A program made the position numbers and the translations under genes. The notes under the pieces were generated by a model. It was not told the DNA's origin. It worked only from the letters and a program-made list of their open reading frames with translations, and made no database searches. Below are positions 1 through 6,666 of a stretch of 12,137 nucleotides of DNA, in pieces (positions within the stretch are counted from its first letter, which is position 1; the number at the start of each line of letters is the position of its first letter). The DNA is from JBBPYR01 sp038199755 (GTDB lineage Bacteria; Chloroflexota; Ktedonobacteria; Ktedonobacterales; Ktedonobacteraceae): assembly GCA_038199755.1 (NCBI GenBank), contig JBBPYR010000163.1, positions 1 through 12,137 of the forward strand, written 5' to 3'.

Positions 1-22
1 CTCGCGTTTCTTTGCTGCTTTC

Positions 23-667
23 TCACATAATATATCTTTGTGAGGGTTTGCTTCCCAACGTCCACCACAACAAGCCGATTACGGCTATAAGAATTCCCAG
101 CACAGTGAACGTAATTTGCAGCATAAGACCTATGAGGGCAAGTAAAATGCCAGCGGCTGTTATAAGCGGCCAGATGCTGGGCGGCGTTTTCGCACTATAG
201 GCGGCAAGCAGTATTTCTTCGGCGCGTGCGGCTACAACCGCCTCTTGCGCAGCACTTTCTGCTAGTAAGTGCTCCACATTTTCCAGCAAGACGCGAGCAT
301 CAAAGGGTTTGCTTTGGTAGATAGTTTGCGTATAGGTTTTCGTGTTCGTGTTCACACGAGCGGCTTGTTGCCGTTGCCGAGGTTCAGCCGATGATTGCTC
401 CCAGGATAGCACAATCGTTGGCAGGTTTGCGAAATGTGGATGTGCCTGAGCAGCTTCTAGTAGTGACCAGTCGCTCTGCGTGTCGTTATCAACGTCCAGG
501 ATGAGCAGGTGCAACTGTTGAGCGTCCAGTACAGGAACGGTTAAAGGGGAACTTGCTTCGATTACATGAAAGCCCTGGTGTTGCAATCCACGCGAGATCA
601 GCCAGCGTAATGAGGGGTCCGGTTCTATGATGAGAATATTCTGAACCCTACTCGTGTCCTGCGCCAT
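23..667 (-). CDS. Receiver-domain protein with C-terminal two-helix membrane anchor (CtaF-like tail)
   Basis: The product has 214 residues. Residues 11-135 form a CheY-like receiver. The phospho-acceptor is D58 (LLILDVD), with S88 and K120 (SKPF) at the switch positions. The usual acidic pair after strand 1 is altered to E15-P16-D17. A helical linker (about 136-160) leads to PPSIWP and two hydrophobic segments, about 165-183 and 186-204, so the protein should be membrane-anchored with its receiver in the cytoplasm. There is no DNA-binding or enzymatic output domain. The tail resembles the two-helix core of the CtaF-type subunit at 4430-4804 (shared P-S-x-W-P followed by two helices). The ATG has GGAG 10 bases upstream. 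It lies 155 bases downstream of the kinase-regulator gene on the same strand, so it could receive phosphate from that kinase. The receiver call is firm. The CtaF relationship is an inference from pattern, and the role is unknown. Confidence 0.85.
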   Translation of the reverse strand: MAQDTSRVQNILIIEPDPSLRWLISRGLQHQGFHVIEASSPLTVPVLDAQQLHLLILDVDNDTQSDWSLLEAAQAHPHFANLPTIVLSWEQSSAEPRQRQQAARVNTNTKTYTQTIYQSKPFDARVLLENVEHLLAESAAQEAVVAARAEEILLAAYSAKTPPSIWPLITAAGILLALIGLMLQITFTVLGILIAVIGLLWWTLGSKPSQRYIM

Positions 668-822
668 GTGTTATCGTCTCCATGCCATTACCGCATATCT
701 ATACTTCTTTTCCTCATTAAGAAGCATAGCCGCCAGACATTACGAATGCTTAAATAAAGCACGCACTTTCCTTACAACCACCTGAATAAAAATCAGGTAA
801 ACGCCCTAGTGTTAATGCTTGC
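668..822 (-). other. Intergenic gap between kinase-regulator gene and receiver-membrane gene
   Basis: No gene is visible in this 155-base gap. It holds a short inverted repeat CTGA-N7-TCAG at 782-796 (with one more pair, ACCTGA/TCAGGT, at 780-798). Its right part reads AAAAATCAG, and the same nine bases recur in a similar repeat upstream of the kinase gene at 2829-2844. It could be a weak terminator for the kinase gene or a regulator-binding site for the downstream gene. No convincing sigma-70 promoter was found. Confidence 0.4.
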
Positions 823-2802
823 TTATAGCTTCGCGAGTTTATAGCCTACATTCGGCACGGTGAGAATATACTTGGGATGGCGCGAGTCGGCGTCAATCTT
901 GCGGCGCACACGGCTGATATACACCCAGATGAAGTCAATGTCGCGGTTATATTCTGGCCCCCACACCTTTTCTAGCAGTAGTTCATGCGTCACCACCATC
1001 CCTACATTTTGCGCCAGTACAGAGAGCAATTTATATTCCGTGCGGCTCAATTGTACGGCTCGCCCCTCGACCGTCACCAGCCGTTGCGCATAATCAATCG
1101 TGAGATCACCAGTGATAAAGAGGCTCTGATTGCCAACCTGCTCAACAGGGGCGACCTGACGGCGCAGCAGCGCACGAATACGTGCCAACAACTCTTTCAT
1201 GCCAAAGGGCTTCATGACCAGATCATCGCTACCGAGATCGAAGAGTTGTACACGCTCATCCTCGTCGCAATCGTCACACAGCATGATTACTGGTATCTGA
1301 GAGAAATCGCGCAACCGTTGCAGCAGTTCAATGCCGCTCATGTCGGCCAAGCGCGTTGCCAGAATGATCACATCAGGCTCTTCCAGATCGAGTTGGCGCA
1401 GAAATTGCACACCATGATTGACCGTCTGAACCCGATAACGCTGCTCCTCCAAATTGGCACGCAAATACCGTGTCAGGCGTGGATCATTTTCCGCCAGCAG
1501 CACACGCACCCGTCGATCTTGCTTAAAAGCCAACGATTGCGTTATCGCCCGCACCCCACTCCCCGTAGGGGCGAGATTTATCGCGCCCCCCGTAAATGGC
1601 AACGTGAAATAGAAGGTTGCGCCACAACCAATACCAGGCGAATCGACCCAGATTTTGCCGCCGTGCGCTTCAATCAAGGCCCGTGCCGCGGCCAGACCGA
1701 GCCCGCTTCCGTCTGGTCGTCCATCTAACGGCAGTTCATTGTTGACACGATAAAAACGATCAAAAATGCGATCAAAGTGCTCAGGGGCAATACCGATACC
1801 CTCATCAGTGATACTGACACGCAACTCGACATCATTCGCCTCAACCACTATCTGGATACGCTTGCCCTGTGGAGAATACGTCACAGCATTGCTTAAGAGG
1901 TGATTGACAGCCTGCTCAACCCGCATAGCATCGCACGTGATAAGAGGAAGTGGCGTAGTCATCATCACGTGAAAAGTGTAGTGTGGTGCCTGCTTACGCC
2001 AGCGTTCCACCAGCACATTCAGCAATTCAGGAAATTGCACCTGTGTCAGGCGTAGATGTTGTGCGCCCGCGTCAAGCCGCCAGACATCCAGCAAGGTATT
2101 CAGCACATCATAAAGGCGGTCCGATTGTAGATCAATCATTTGCAACATTTCGCGTTGCATCGCGGGGTCCCAACGGGCAGAACCGCCCAGCAGTGTTGTC
2201 GCGCATCCCTTAATAATGGCGAGTGGGGTCTTGAGCTGATGTGCCGCCTGCGAAAGAGCCTCGCTCCGCATCTCAAGCGCGGAACGCTCCAACGTAATAT
2301 CATCAAGCAGCACGCCACGCCCCAGTAATGTCCCCCCAGCATCGCGGATGGGAAAGCTACGCACGCGCAACCATGATACAGCGGCATCGGTAAGAGCCAG
2401 GTCTACGGACGACTCTTGCTCTTGTTGAAACCACATCTGGTCGAGTTGTGGCTGTGCATGGGATGGATCGGTCGCAAGTGTGAGCAGATGCCTCCGTAGA
2501 TCAAATTCCCCTTCCGTGTTCAGGTCATTCTTACTAATATGTAATAAGCGTAAAGCATGGGGATTTGTATACGTAATATATTCCTGCTTGTTGAGCAGCA
2601 TAAAACCACTGCTCATATTCGCAGCTACTTCTGCCAGGATGCGATATTCTTGAGTGAAACCGAGCGGTGTAATAGGTGAACCATGTGTTTGTTGTGTCTG
2701 TTTCGTCTGCTCGGTCATCTGTGCTGAAATAGTATCATCCTGCGACCACCAACCATACTTATTTGTACTTAAATATTTACTGTCTCCCTGAGAGGGATTC
2801 AT
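823..2802 (-). CDS. PAS sensor histidine kinase fused to receiver and OmpR-type winged-helix DNA-binding domain
   Basis: This 659-residue protein carries a whole two-component system in one chain. Residues about 52-170 are PAS-like, ending in the typical DITLERSAL linker. The HisKA domain has phospho-acceptor H188 (AAHQLKTPLA). The ATPase domain shows an N box around N300/N305, a G1 box at 333-340 (DEGIGIAP) and a G2 box at 364-370 (DGSGLGL). A receiver spans about 431-548 and an OmpR/PhoB winged helix about 560-657 (LSRTEYKLL, then VWVYISRVRRKID-like and VPNVGYKL signatures). There are no membrane helices, so it should be a cytosolic sensor. The receiver is degenerate: A482 replaces the acceptor aspartate, C509 replaces the conserved Thr/Ser, and N439 replaces one acidic residue, while K531 is kept. 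The ATG has AAAGG 10 bases upstream. The separate receiver gene at 23-667 may be its real phosphate acceptor. The signal and the target genes are not evident. Confidence 0.93.
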   Translation of the reverse strand: MNPSQGDSKYLSTNKYGWWSQDDTISAQMTEQTKQTQQTHGSPITPLGFTQEYRILAEVAANMSSGFMLLNKQEYITYTNPHALRLLHISKNDLNTEGEFDLRRHLLTLATDPSHAQPQLDQMWFQQEQESSVDLALTDAAVSWLRVRSFPIRDAGGTLLGRGVLLDDITLERSALEMRSEALSQAAHQLKTPLAIIKGCATTLLGGSARWDPAMQREMLQMIDLQSDRLYDVLNTLLDVWRLDAGAQHLRLTQVQFPELLNVLVERWRKQAPHYTFHVMMTTPLPLITCDAMRVEQAVNHLLSNAVTYSPQGKRIQIVVEANDVELRVSITDEGIGIAPEHFDRIFDRFYRVNNELPLDGRPDGSGLGLAAARALIEAHGGKIWVDSPGIGCGATFYFTLPFTGGAINLAPTGSGVRAITQSLAFKQDRRVRVLLAENDPRLTRYLRANLEEQRYRVQTVNHGVQFLRQLDLEEPDVIILATRLADMSGIELLQRLRDFSQIPVIMLCDDCDEDERVQLFDLGSDDLVMKPFGMKELLARIRALLRRQVAPVEQVGNQSLFITGDLTIDYAQRLVTVEGRAVQLSRTEYKLLSVLAQNVGMVVTHELLLEKVWGPEYNRDIDFIWVYISRVRRKIDADSRHPKYILTVPNVGYKLAKL

Positions 2803-2828
2803 GCGAGGAAAACCTTTCCCATAAAATA

Positions 2829-2844
2829 CTGATGTAAAAATCAG
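2829..2844. promoter_or_regulatory. Short inverted repeat upstream of the kinase-regulator gene, possible operator
   Basis: CTGATGTAAAAATCAG lies 26 bases upstream of the kinase start codon. It shares the half-site AAAAATCAG with the repeat at 782-796 in front of the receiver-membrane gene. Two similar A-rich dyads preceding the two signalling genes would suit a site for the kinase's own winged-helix domain. Both are short and could have arisen by chance. Confidence 0.25.
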
Positions 2845-2890
2845 ATCACTTATATTCTAATGCAAGAGTCAAGGTAAAGGAATCAATAGT

Positions 2891-2932
2891 AATCGTCGGG
2901 TCAGAACATCGTAGTGTTCCGCCCCGACGATT
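2891..2932 (-). terminator. Hairpin terminator downstream of the zinc-ribbon membrane gene
   Basis: A perfect 10-bp stem (2891-2900 with 2923-2932) encloses a second 5-bp stem GAACA/TGTTC (2904-2908 with 2915-2919) across a 3x3 internal loop, with a 6-base apical loop. It begins 28 bases after the stop codon of the minus-strand gene at 2961. The run following it is only moderately T-rich (ACTATTGATTCC), so it may act as an RNA-stabilising 3' end rather than a classical intrinsic terminator. Confidence 0.6.
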
Positions 2933-2960
2933 GATGATTGTCAATATGAAAGGGTTAGTG

Positions 2961-3374
2961 TTAGTGCATGCCACTGATAGCAACGATGAGAGCAAGGTGA
3001 AGAAGCATAGCCACAATGCAACCGCCAGCGATAAAAATAATCCAGCGGCGGTCACTAATATATGTCCGTACACGGGTAGGATATGCCTGAGGCCAACGGT
3101 CCGAGGCCACCAGCCCTATAGCGATACGCAAACGCAAAGGTGACTTGATAGGAGATCGGCGTATTTCTTCTAACAAGACATGATAGCAGGCGCGGCACAA
3201 CGTCCATGTGAGACGTGGCTCTGGCACCCCTTCTGGCTCCATCAAACGGATTGAATGAAAGAAGACTCGTGAGTTACATACCGAACAGCGTGCCGCGATA
3301 CGTTTACGTGAGCGACGTGAACCCTCGTCTCGCTCAGACATAAGCGCATCATTTTTCCGCATCGCCTCTTTCAT
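2961..3374 (-). CDS. Small zinc-ribbon protein with one C-terminal membrane helix, unknown function
   Basis: I do not recognise the family. The predicted 137-residue protein has a basic N-terminus, two CxxC knuckles (C30/C33 in CSVC and C60/C63 in CRAC) separated by about 27 residues, as expected for a zinc ribbon, and one strongly hydrophobic segment at about 111-133 near the C-terminus. The likely topology is a cytoplasmic zinc-binding head held at the membrane by a tail anchor. I chose ATG at 3374 over the GTG at 3380 because AAGGA lies 8 bases before the ATG but only 2 bases before the GTG. It sits between the oxidase operon and the signalling genes, all on one strand, but has a terminator-like hairpin behind it and a 384-base gap in front, so it is probably its own unit. 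A link to the oxidase is only suggested by position. Confidence 0.72.
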   Translation of the reverse strand: MKEAMRKNDALMSERDEGSRRSRKRIAARCSVCNSRVFFHSIRLMEPEGVPEPRLTWTLCRACYHVLLEEIRRSPIKSPLRLRIAIGLVASDRWPQAYPTRVRTYISDRRWIIFIAGGCIVAMLLHLALIVAISGMH

Positions 3375-3534
3375 CGGCACTATCCTTTCAGGCTGTACTG
3401 TTCTCTCTTATCTCGCCGCAGAAGACACCCACACCAGAATTTTCGCAGTGGATTGTGATGTCATTTCATCTCATTGTATCACAATGTAAGGTTATACATG
3501 CCACGTTATAAGAGGCTTTTTTGTACCCATCTGG

Positions 3535-3658
3535 GTACTGTAAAAAATAGGTACCTTACTGCATCTATAGGGAGCAAGAAGGGATGATAGACAACGCTTT
3601 TGAGCGTCGCCTATCATCCCTTCTTGCTCCCTATAGAGAATCCGTATTCCTTACAGTA
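3535..3658. repeat. Nested palindromic element with 26-bp perfect stem
   Basis: The core is a perfect 26-bp inverted repeat, 3565-3590 paired with 3611-3636, around a 20-base spacer. The spacer holds its own small hairpin ACGCT-TTTG-AGCGT (3594-3607). Outside the core, TACTGTAA near 3535 is the exact complement of TTACAGTA near 3651, and the flanks between outer and inner repeats are loosely similar. This layered symmetry suits a miniature inverted-repeat element or an elaborate bidirectional terminator. The arm contains GCAAGAAG, also found in the long hairpin at 11842-11898. Confidence 0.8.
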
Positions 3659-3676
3659 TGCCCCTGTTTATCATGT

Positions 3677-3765
3677 TTAACAAATGAAACTGGTAATAAT
3701 GTGAGCAGCGCGCTTCGCTGCTGCTCACACTATCACTATGTTAATTTGTTCATCTCTATTAACGC
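3677..3765. repeat. Inverted-repeat intergenic element, copy A (after ctaE)
   Basis: The left end TTAACAAATGAA (3677-3688) and the right end AATTTGTTCATCTCTATTA match the ends of a second copy at 4860-4944 behind ctaD, while the centres differ. The ends are imperfect inverted repeats of each other. The right end supplies the ctaE stop codon (3759-3761), and the centre carries the GC-rich hairpin at 3701-3728. Confidence 0.6.
3701..3728 (-). terminator. Probable terminator of the ctaCDFE operon
   Basis: GTGAGCAGC (3701-3709) pairs perfectly with GCTGCTCAC (3720-3728) around a 10-base GC-rich loop. It lies about 30 bases after the ctaE stop codon in the direction of transcription. The following bases (ATTATTACCAGTTT on the minus strand) are only weakly U-rich. 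Confidence 0.6.
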
Positions 3766-4400
3766 ACCAGGAGCAGTGGCAGCAGGTATACAGTACTGAA
3801 CACCACAATCCACACAAGATCGACAAAGTGCCAGTACATTTCACCCGCCTCAACCGCGAAGTGCTTCTTCGCGGTAAAGTCGCCCCGTAACGCACGAATC
3901 AGACAGATGGTCAGGAACAGCACACCAACCGTTACGTGCAAGCCGTGAAAACCTGTCAACGTAAAGAAGGCCGAACCGAACGTCTTTGTTTGCAGCGTGA
4001 ACTGTCCTGCGAATAGATTGGTATATTCATATACCTGACCACCGAGGAAGATAACGCCAAGGATAATGGCACCAAGCAAACCAAGCACGAGTTGACGCTG
4101 GTTGCCCTTCGCGATACCCGCACGCGCATAAATGGCGGGAAAGCTGCTGGCAAGCAGGATAACCGTGTTAAACAATGGATACTTCCAGTCAAGGTGCTCA
4201 CCATTTGGCAGCAACCATTGCCCACCGGGGATACTTTGACCGCGAATCTCTAGATAGAGATAGGCGGCAATCAAGTTGGCAAAGATCAAAGCCTCCGAGG
4301 AGATAAAGAAGATCATGCCCCACCAGTTGATACTGCGGCCACCTGTCTCTTCTCCGTGCTCCTCAAGCACCCTGACTTGCTCGCCATGAACACTACTCAT
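3759..4400 (-). CDS. ctaE: Cytochrome c oxidase subunit III
   Basis: The 213-residue product is subunit III of the haem-copper oxidase, an all-membrane subunit that stabilises the proton-pumping core. It is the short five-helix form, with helices at about 28-50, 76-93, 104-121, 143-170 and 188-208. Family signatures visible are SSEALIFANL with E36, QVYEY with E125, TGFHGLHVTVGV (H152, H155) and AGEMYWHFVDLVWIVVF near the C-terminus. The ATG has GGGAG 10 bases upstream. It is the last gene of the operon, 29 bases after ctaF, and is followed by a hairpin terminator. The stop codon lies inside a repeated intergenic element. No key residue appears to be missing. Confidence 0.96.
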   Translation of the reverse strand: MSSVHGEQVRVLEEHGEETGGRSINWWGMIFFISSEALIFANLIAAYLYLEIRGQSIPGGQWLLPNGEHLDWKYPLFNTVILLASSFPAIYARAGIAKGNQRQLVLGLLGAIILGVIFLGGQVYEYTNLFAGQFTLQTKTFGSAFFTLTGFHGLHVTVGVLFLTICLIRALRGDFTAKKHFAVEAGEMYWHFVDLVWIVVFSTVYLLPLLLVR

Positions 4401-4429
4401 AATAATTTGGCTCCCTATTTAATCGAACC

Positions 4430-4804
4430 TTAGCGGCGTTCCAGACCCAAACCTATGGCACAGATAACAATAAACACAGCACCAGCCGTGAGAAGAATCG
4501 GACTGCTACCGATGGCTCCCAACAAAAACACCACCACGGAAAAGGCAAGCACGATGGGCCAGAAGCTCGGACGTGGGCTAACAGCCTCTAATTCAGCGGC
4601 AGTATATTGTCGCTCTTTCTTTACAATGCGTCGTTTTTTGCCCTTTTTCAGGGGCTGTTCCAACACATCATCGCTAGCGACTCCACGCGCTTCTTCAGAT
4701 GATTGTGCTTGCAGTGGCAGATTTGCTTGCTGCAACTGCTCTTCCACAGGCTGTTCTTGCACTTGTTCCTGTTTCTCTTGCTGTTCTTGCTCCTGAGACA
4801 CCAT
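4430..4804 (-). CDS. ctaF: CtaF-like cytochrome c oxidase subunit IV with Q/E-rich N-terminal extension
   Basis: The C-terminal part (residues 77-121) has PRPSFWPI followed by two membrane helices, about 82-98 and 102-121, and a short LERR tail. This is the pattern of small two-helix accessory subunits found between ctaD and ctaE. The N-terminal half is unusual: residues 4-26 are almost entirely Gln and Glu, and residues 53-65 form a strongly basic patch (KKGKKRRIVKK). I place the start at ATG 4804 (124 residues). A frame continues upstream to 4951 but would code through an intergenic repeat. AGAGG lies 4 bases before this ATG and 7 bases before the overlapping GTG one codon later, so either may be used. 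It lies between ctaD (152 bases upstream) and ctaE (29 bases downstream). Membership in the oxidase is inferred from position and helix pattern. Confidence 0.75.
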   Translation of the reverse strand: MVSQEQEQQEKQEQVQEQPVEEQLQQANLPLQAQSSEEARGVASDDVLEQPLKKGKKRRIVKKERQYTAAELEAVSPRPSFWPIVLAFSVVVFLLGAIGSSPILLTAGAVFIVICAIGLGLERR

Positions 4805-4859
4805 ATAACCTCTGTTATCTATCACAAATGTGCATCTTGAAGGGACACGATGATGCTGG

Positions 4860-4944
4860 TTAACAAATGAACTTAGTAACAATGGAAACCCAACCGTAGG
4901 GGCCAACGCGATTACCAGGTTCATTTGTTCATGTCTATTATCGC
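4860..4944. repeat. Inverted-repeat intergenic element, copy B (between ctaD and ctaF)
   Basis: TTAACAAATGAAC at 4860-4872 is, with one mismatch, the reverse complement of the sequence at 4919-4931. The ends match those of copy A at 3677-3765, including TTGTTCAT followed by TCTATTA. The centre differs from copy A and has only a weak internal hairpin. It lies about 12 bases after the ctaD stop codon, so it may set the ratio of ctaD to the downstream genes by partial termination or RNA processing. Confidence 0.6.
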
Positions 4945-4956
4945 GTCCCAACAGAC

Positions 4957-6642
4957 CTAGTGTGTTACTGATTTCCAGTCGGCAGTTTCTGGATGCTTCT
5001 TATCGTACAATGGGCGGCGGCTCCGCACAACGGGAATGGTCAAGAAGTTATACTTCTTCGGTGGTGACGAGGTGTCCCATTCCAATGTGAAGGCATCCCA
5101 CGGATCATCACCCGCTGGTACGCCATTCCTCAAACTCACGAGGACATTGTACACGAAGACCATCACACCAATGCCGATAATGAACGCGCCAATCGTTGCC
5201 AGCAGGTTCATCTCATTCCAACCCATATTATCTGGATAGGTATAGATACGACGCGGCATACCCAACAAACCAGCAATATGCATTGGGAAGAATGTCAGAT
5301 TCAAGCCAACCAGTAACAGCCAGAACTGAATTTTTCCCAAACCCTCACCCAAGAACTTACCAGTCATTTTGGGGAACCAATAGTAGATACCCGCGAAGAC
5401 GCCTAATGCGGTTCCACCGAAGAGCACATAGTGAATATGTGACACCACAAAGTAGGTATCAGTGAGCTGATAATCCACCGGCACAATCGCCAGAGCAACA
5501 CCATTGAGGCCGCCAATCAGGAACATCCCAATGAAGCCCAAAGCAAAGAGCATAGGGACTTTGAAGCTTAGCTTGCCACCATAGATGGTACCAATCCAGT
5601 TGAAGATTTTTACAGCTGTTGGAATAGCGATCAGCGTCGTGCTTGTGGCAAAGAACGCCTGTGCGATCGGTGGCAGACCAACCGCGAACATGTGGTGCGC
5701 CCACACCGTAAAGCTTAGGAAACCGATAGCCACACCGGACCAAGCAATAAATGTGTAGCCAAAGATTGGCTTGCGCGAGAATACTGGCAGCACCTCGGAG
5801 ATAATACCGAAGGCTGGCAGAATCAGGATGTACACCTCTGGGTGGCCAAAGGACCAGAACAGGTGCTGCCACAACAGTGGGTCACCATTAGCTGCATACT
5901 GATAAAAGTGTGTACCCAGGTGGCGATCCAGCAGCAAGAACACGTCAGCCGCGGTCAGGCTCGGCAAGGCGAACAGCAGCAGGAAAGACTGCACCAGCAC
6001 CATCCACGTGAACAGCGGCATGCGATTGATGCTCATGCCAGGGGCACGTAGTTTGAAGATGGTGACGACAAAGTTGACCGAACCGGCAATTGACGAGATA
6101 CCGAGCATCAAGGTGCCTAGCACCCAGAAGTCAGCATTCATGCCAGGGGTGCAGATGACAGCGTGAGCACCGCAGTTGGACTGGCTCAATGGTGTGTACA
6201 TAAACCAACCACCGTCAGGTGCCGCATTATACGCAAAGCTCAGCTGCATAAAGAGACCGCCCAGGAGCAGCCCCCAGAAGCCAAACGAGTTTAAGCGTGG
6301 GAAGGCCATGTCACGTGCGCCGATCATCAGTGGTACCACATAGTTACCAAAGCCAATCAGCACGGGTATTACGAAAAGGAAGATCATTGTGACGCCGTGC
6401 ATCGTGAAGACCGAGTTATACACGTCGGGACTCAACACCTTGCCATTCGGCACGGCTAACTGTGTGCGAACGAGTAGAGCCTCCATACCGCCAACCAAGA
6501 AGAAGAAAAAGCCGGTGAACACATACATAATACCAAGCTTTTTGTGGTCGGTCGTGGTGATCCACTCGCCAATGTAGGTTTCGCTGAAACTCTTTCGGCG
6601 AACCGCTATTGTCGTTGCGCTATCAATAACGCGAGTTGCCAT
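4957..6642 (-). CDS. ctaD: Cytochrome c oxidase subunit I (haem a/a3-CuB catalytic subunit)
   Basis: The 561-residue membrane protein reduces O2 to water at the haem a3-CuB centre and pumps protons. All metal ligands are visible: haem a ligands H82 and H404, haem a3 ligand H402, CuB ligands H267, H316 and H317, and the cross-linked Y271 (GHPEVYILILPAFG). The D-channel residues N100, D111 and E269 and the K-channel residues T342 and K345 are present, which marks an A-family proton-pumping oxidase. A loop at about 153-168 carries two cysteines (C157, C164), possibly a disulfide on the outer face. I chose ATG at 6642, with GGAGG 8 bases upstream. A longer frame from TTG at 6657 would place its start inside that ribosome-binding site. 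It starts 24 bases after ctaC in the same operon. Confidence 0.98.
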   Translation of the reverse strand: MATRVIDSATTIAVRRKSFSETYIGEWITTTDHKKLGIMYVFTGFFFFLVGGMEALLVRTQLAVPNGKVLSPDVYNSVFTMHGVTMIFLFVIPVLIGFGNYVVPLMIGARDMAFPRLNSFGFWGLLLGGLFMQLSFAYNAAPDGGWFMYTPLSQSNCGAHAVICTPGMNADFWVLGTLMLGISSIAGSVNFVVTIFKLRAPGMSINRMPLFTWMVLVQSFLLLFALPSLTAADVFLLLDRHLGTHFYQYAANGDPLLWQHLFWSFGHPEVYILILPAFGIISEVLPVFSRKPIFGYTFIAWSGVAIGFLSFTVWAHHMFAVGLPPIAQAFFATSTTLIAIPTAVKIFNWIGTIYGGKLSFKVPMLFALGFIGMFLIGGLNGVALAIVPVDYQLTDTYFVVSHIHYVLFGGTALGVFAGIYYWFPKMTGKFLGEGLGKIQFWLLLVGLNLTFFPMHIAGLLGMPRRIYTYPDNMGWNEMNLLATIGAFIIGIGVMVFVYNVLVSLRNGVPAGDDPWDAFTLEWDTSSPPKKYNFLTIPVVRSRRPLYDKKHPETADWKSVTH

Positions 6643-6666
6643 TGGCAATTCCTCCAATGTCTAGGG

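Larger units (their letters stand above)
3375..3758. other. Intergenic region with nested palindrome and oxidase operon 3' end
   Basis: No credible gene is visible in these 384 bases; a plus-strand frame crossing it runs through the hairpin and is not coding-like. From right to left it holds the conserved inverted-repeat element with the oxidase terminator hairpin (3677-3765), the large palindromic element (about 3535-3660), and about 160 AT-rich bases (3375-3534) that should carry the promoter of the zinc-ribbon gene. I could not single out a convincing promoter there. Confidence 0.6.

Noticed and set aside
985..1728. Long plus-strand open frame of 247 codons
   Set aside because: It lies wholly antisense to the kinase-regulator gene, has no recognisable domain and no ribosome-binding site; it is a shadow of strong coding on the other strand.
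3584..3799. Small plus-strand open frame of 71 codons
   Set aside because: It is built from the right half of the long palindrome and the oxidase terminator and overlaps the end of ctaE.
4805..4951. N-terminal extension of the CtaF-like protein to 173 residues
   Set aside because: It would translate the intergenic inverted-repeat element copy B, and the extra residues look unrelated to the family; a better start lies at 4804.
6643..6657. TTG start giving a 566-residue CtaD
   Set aside because: The extra codons are the Shine-Dalgarno region of the ATG at 6642.
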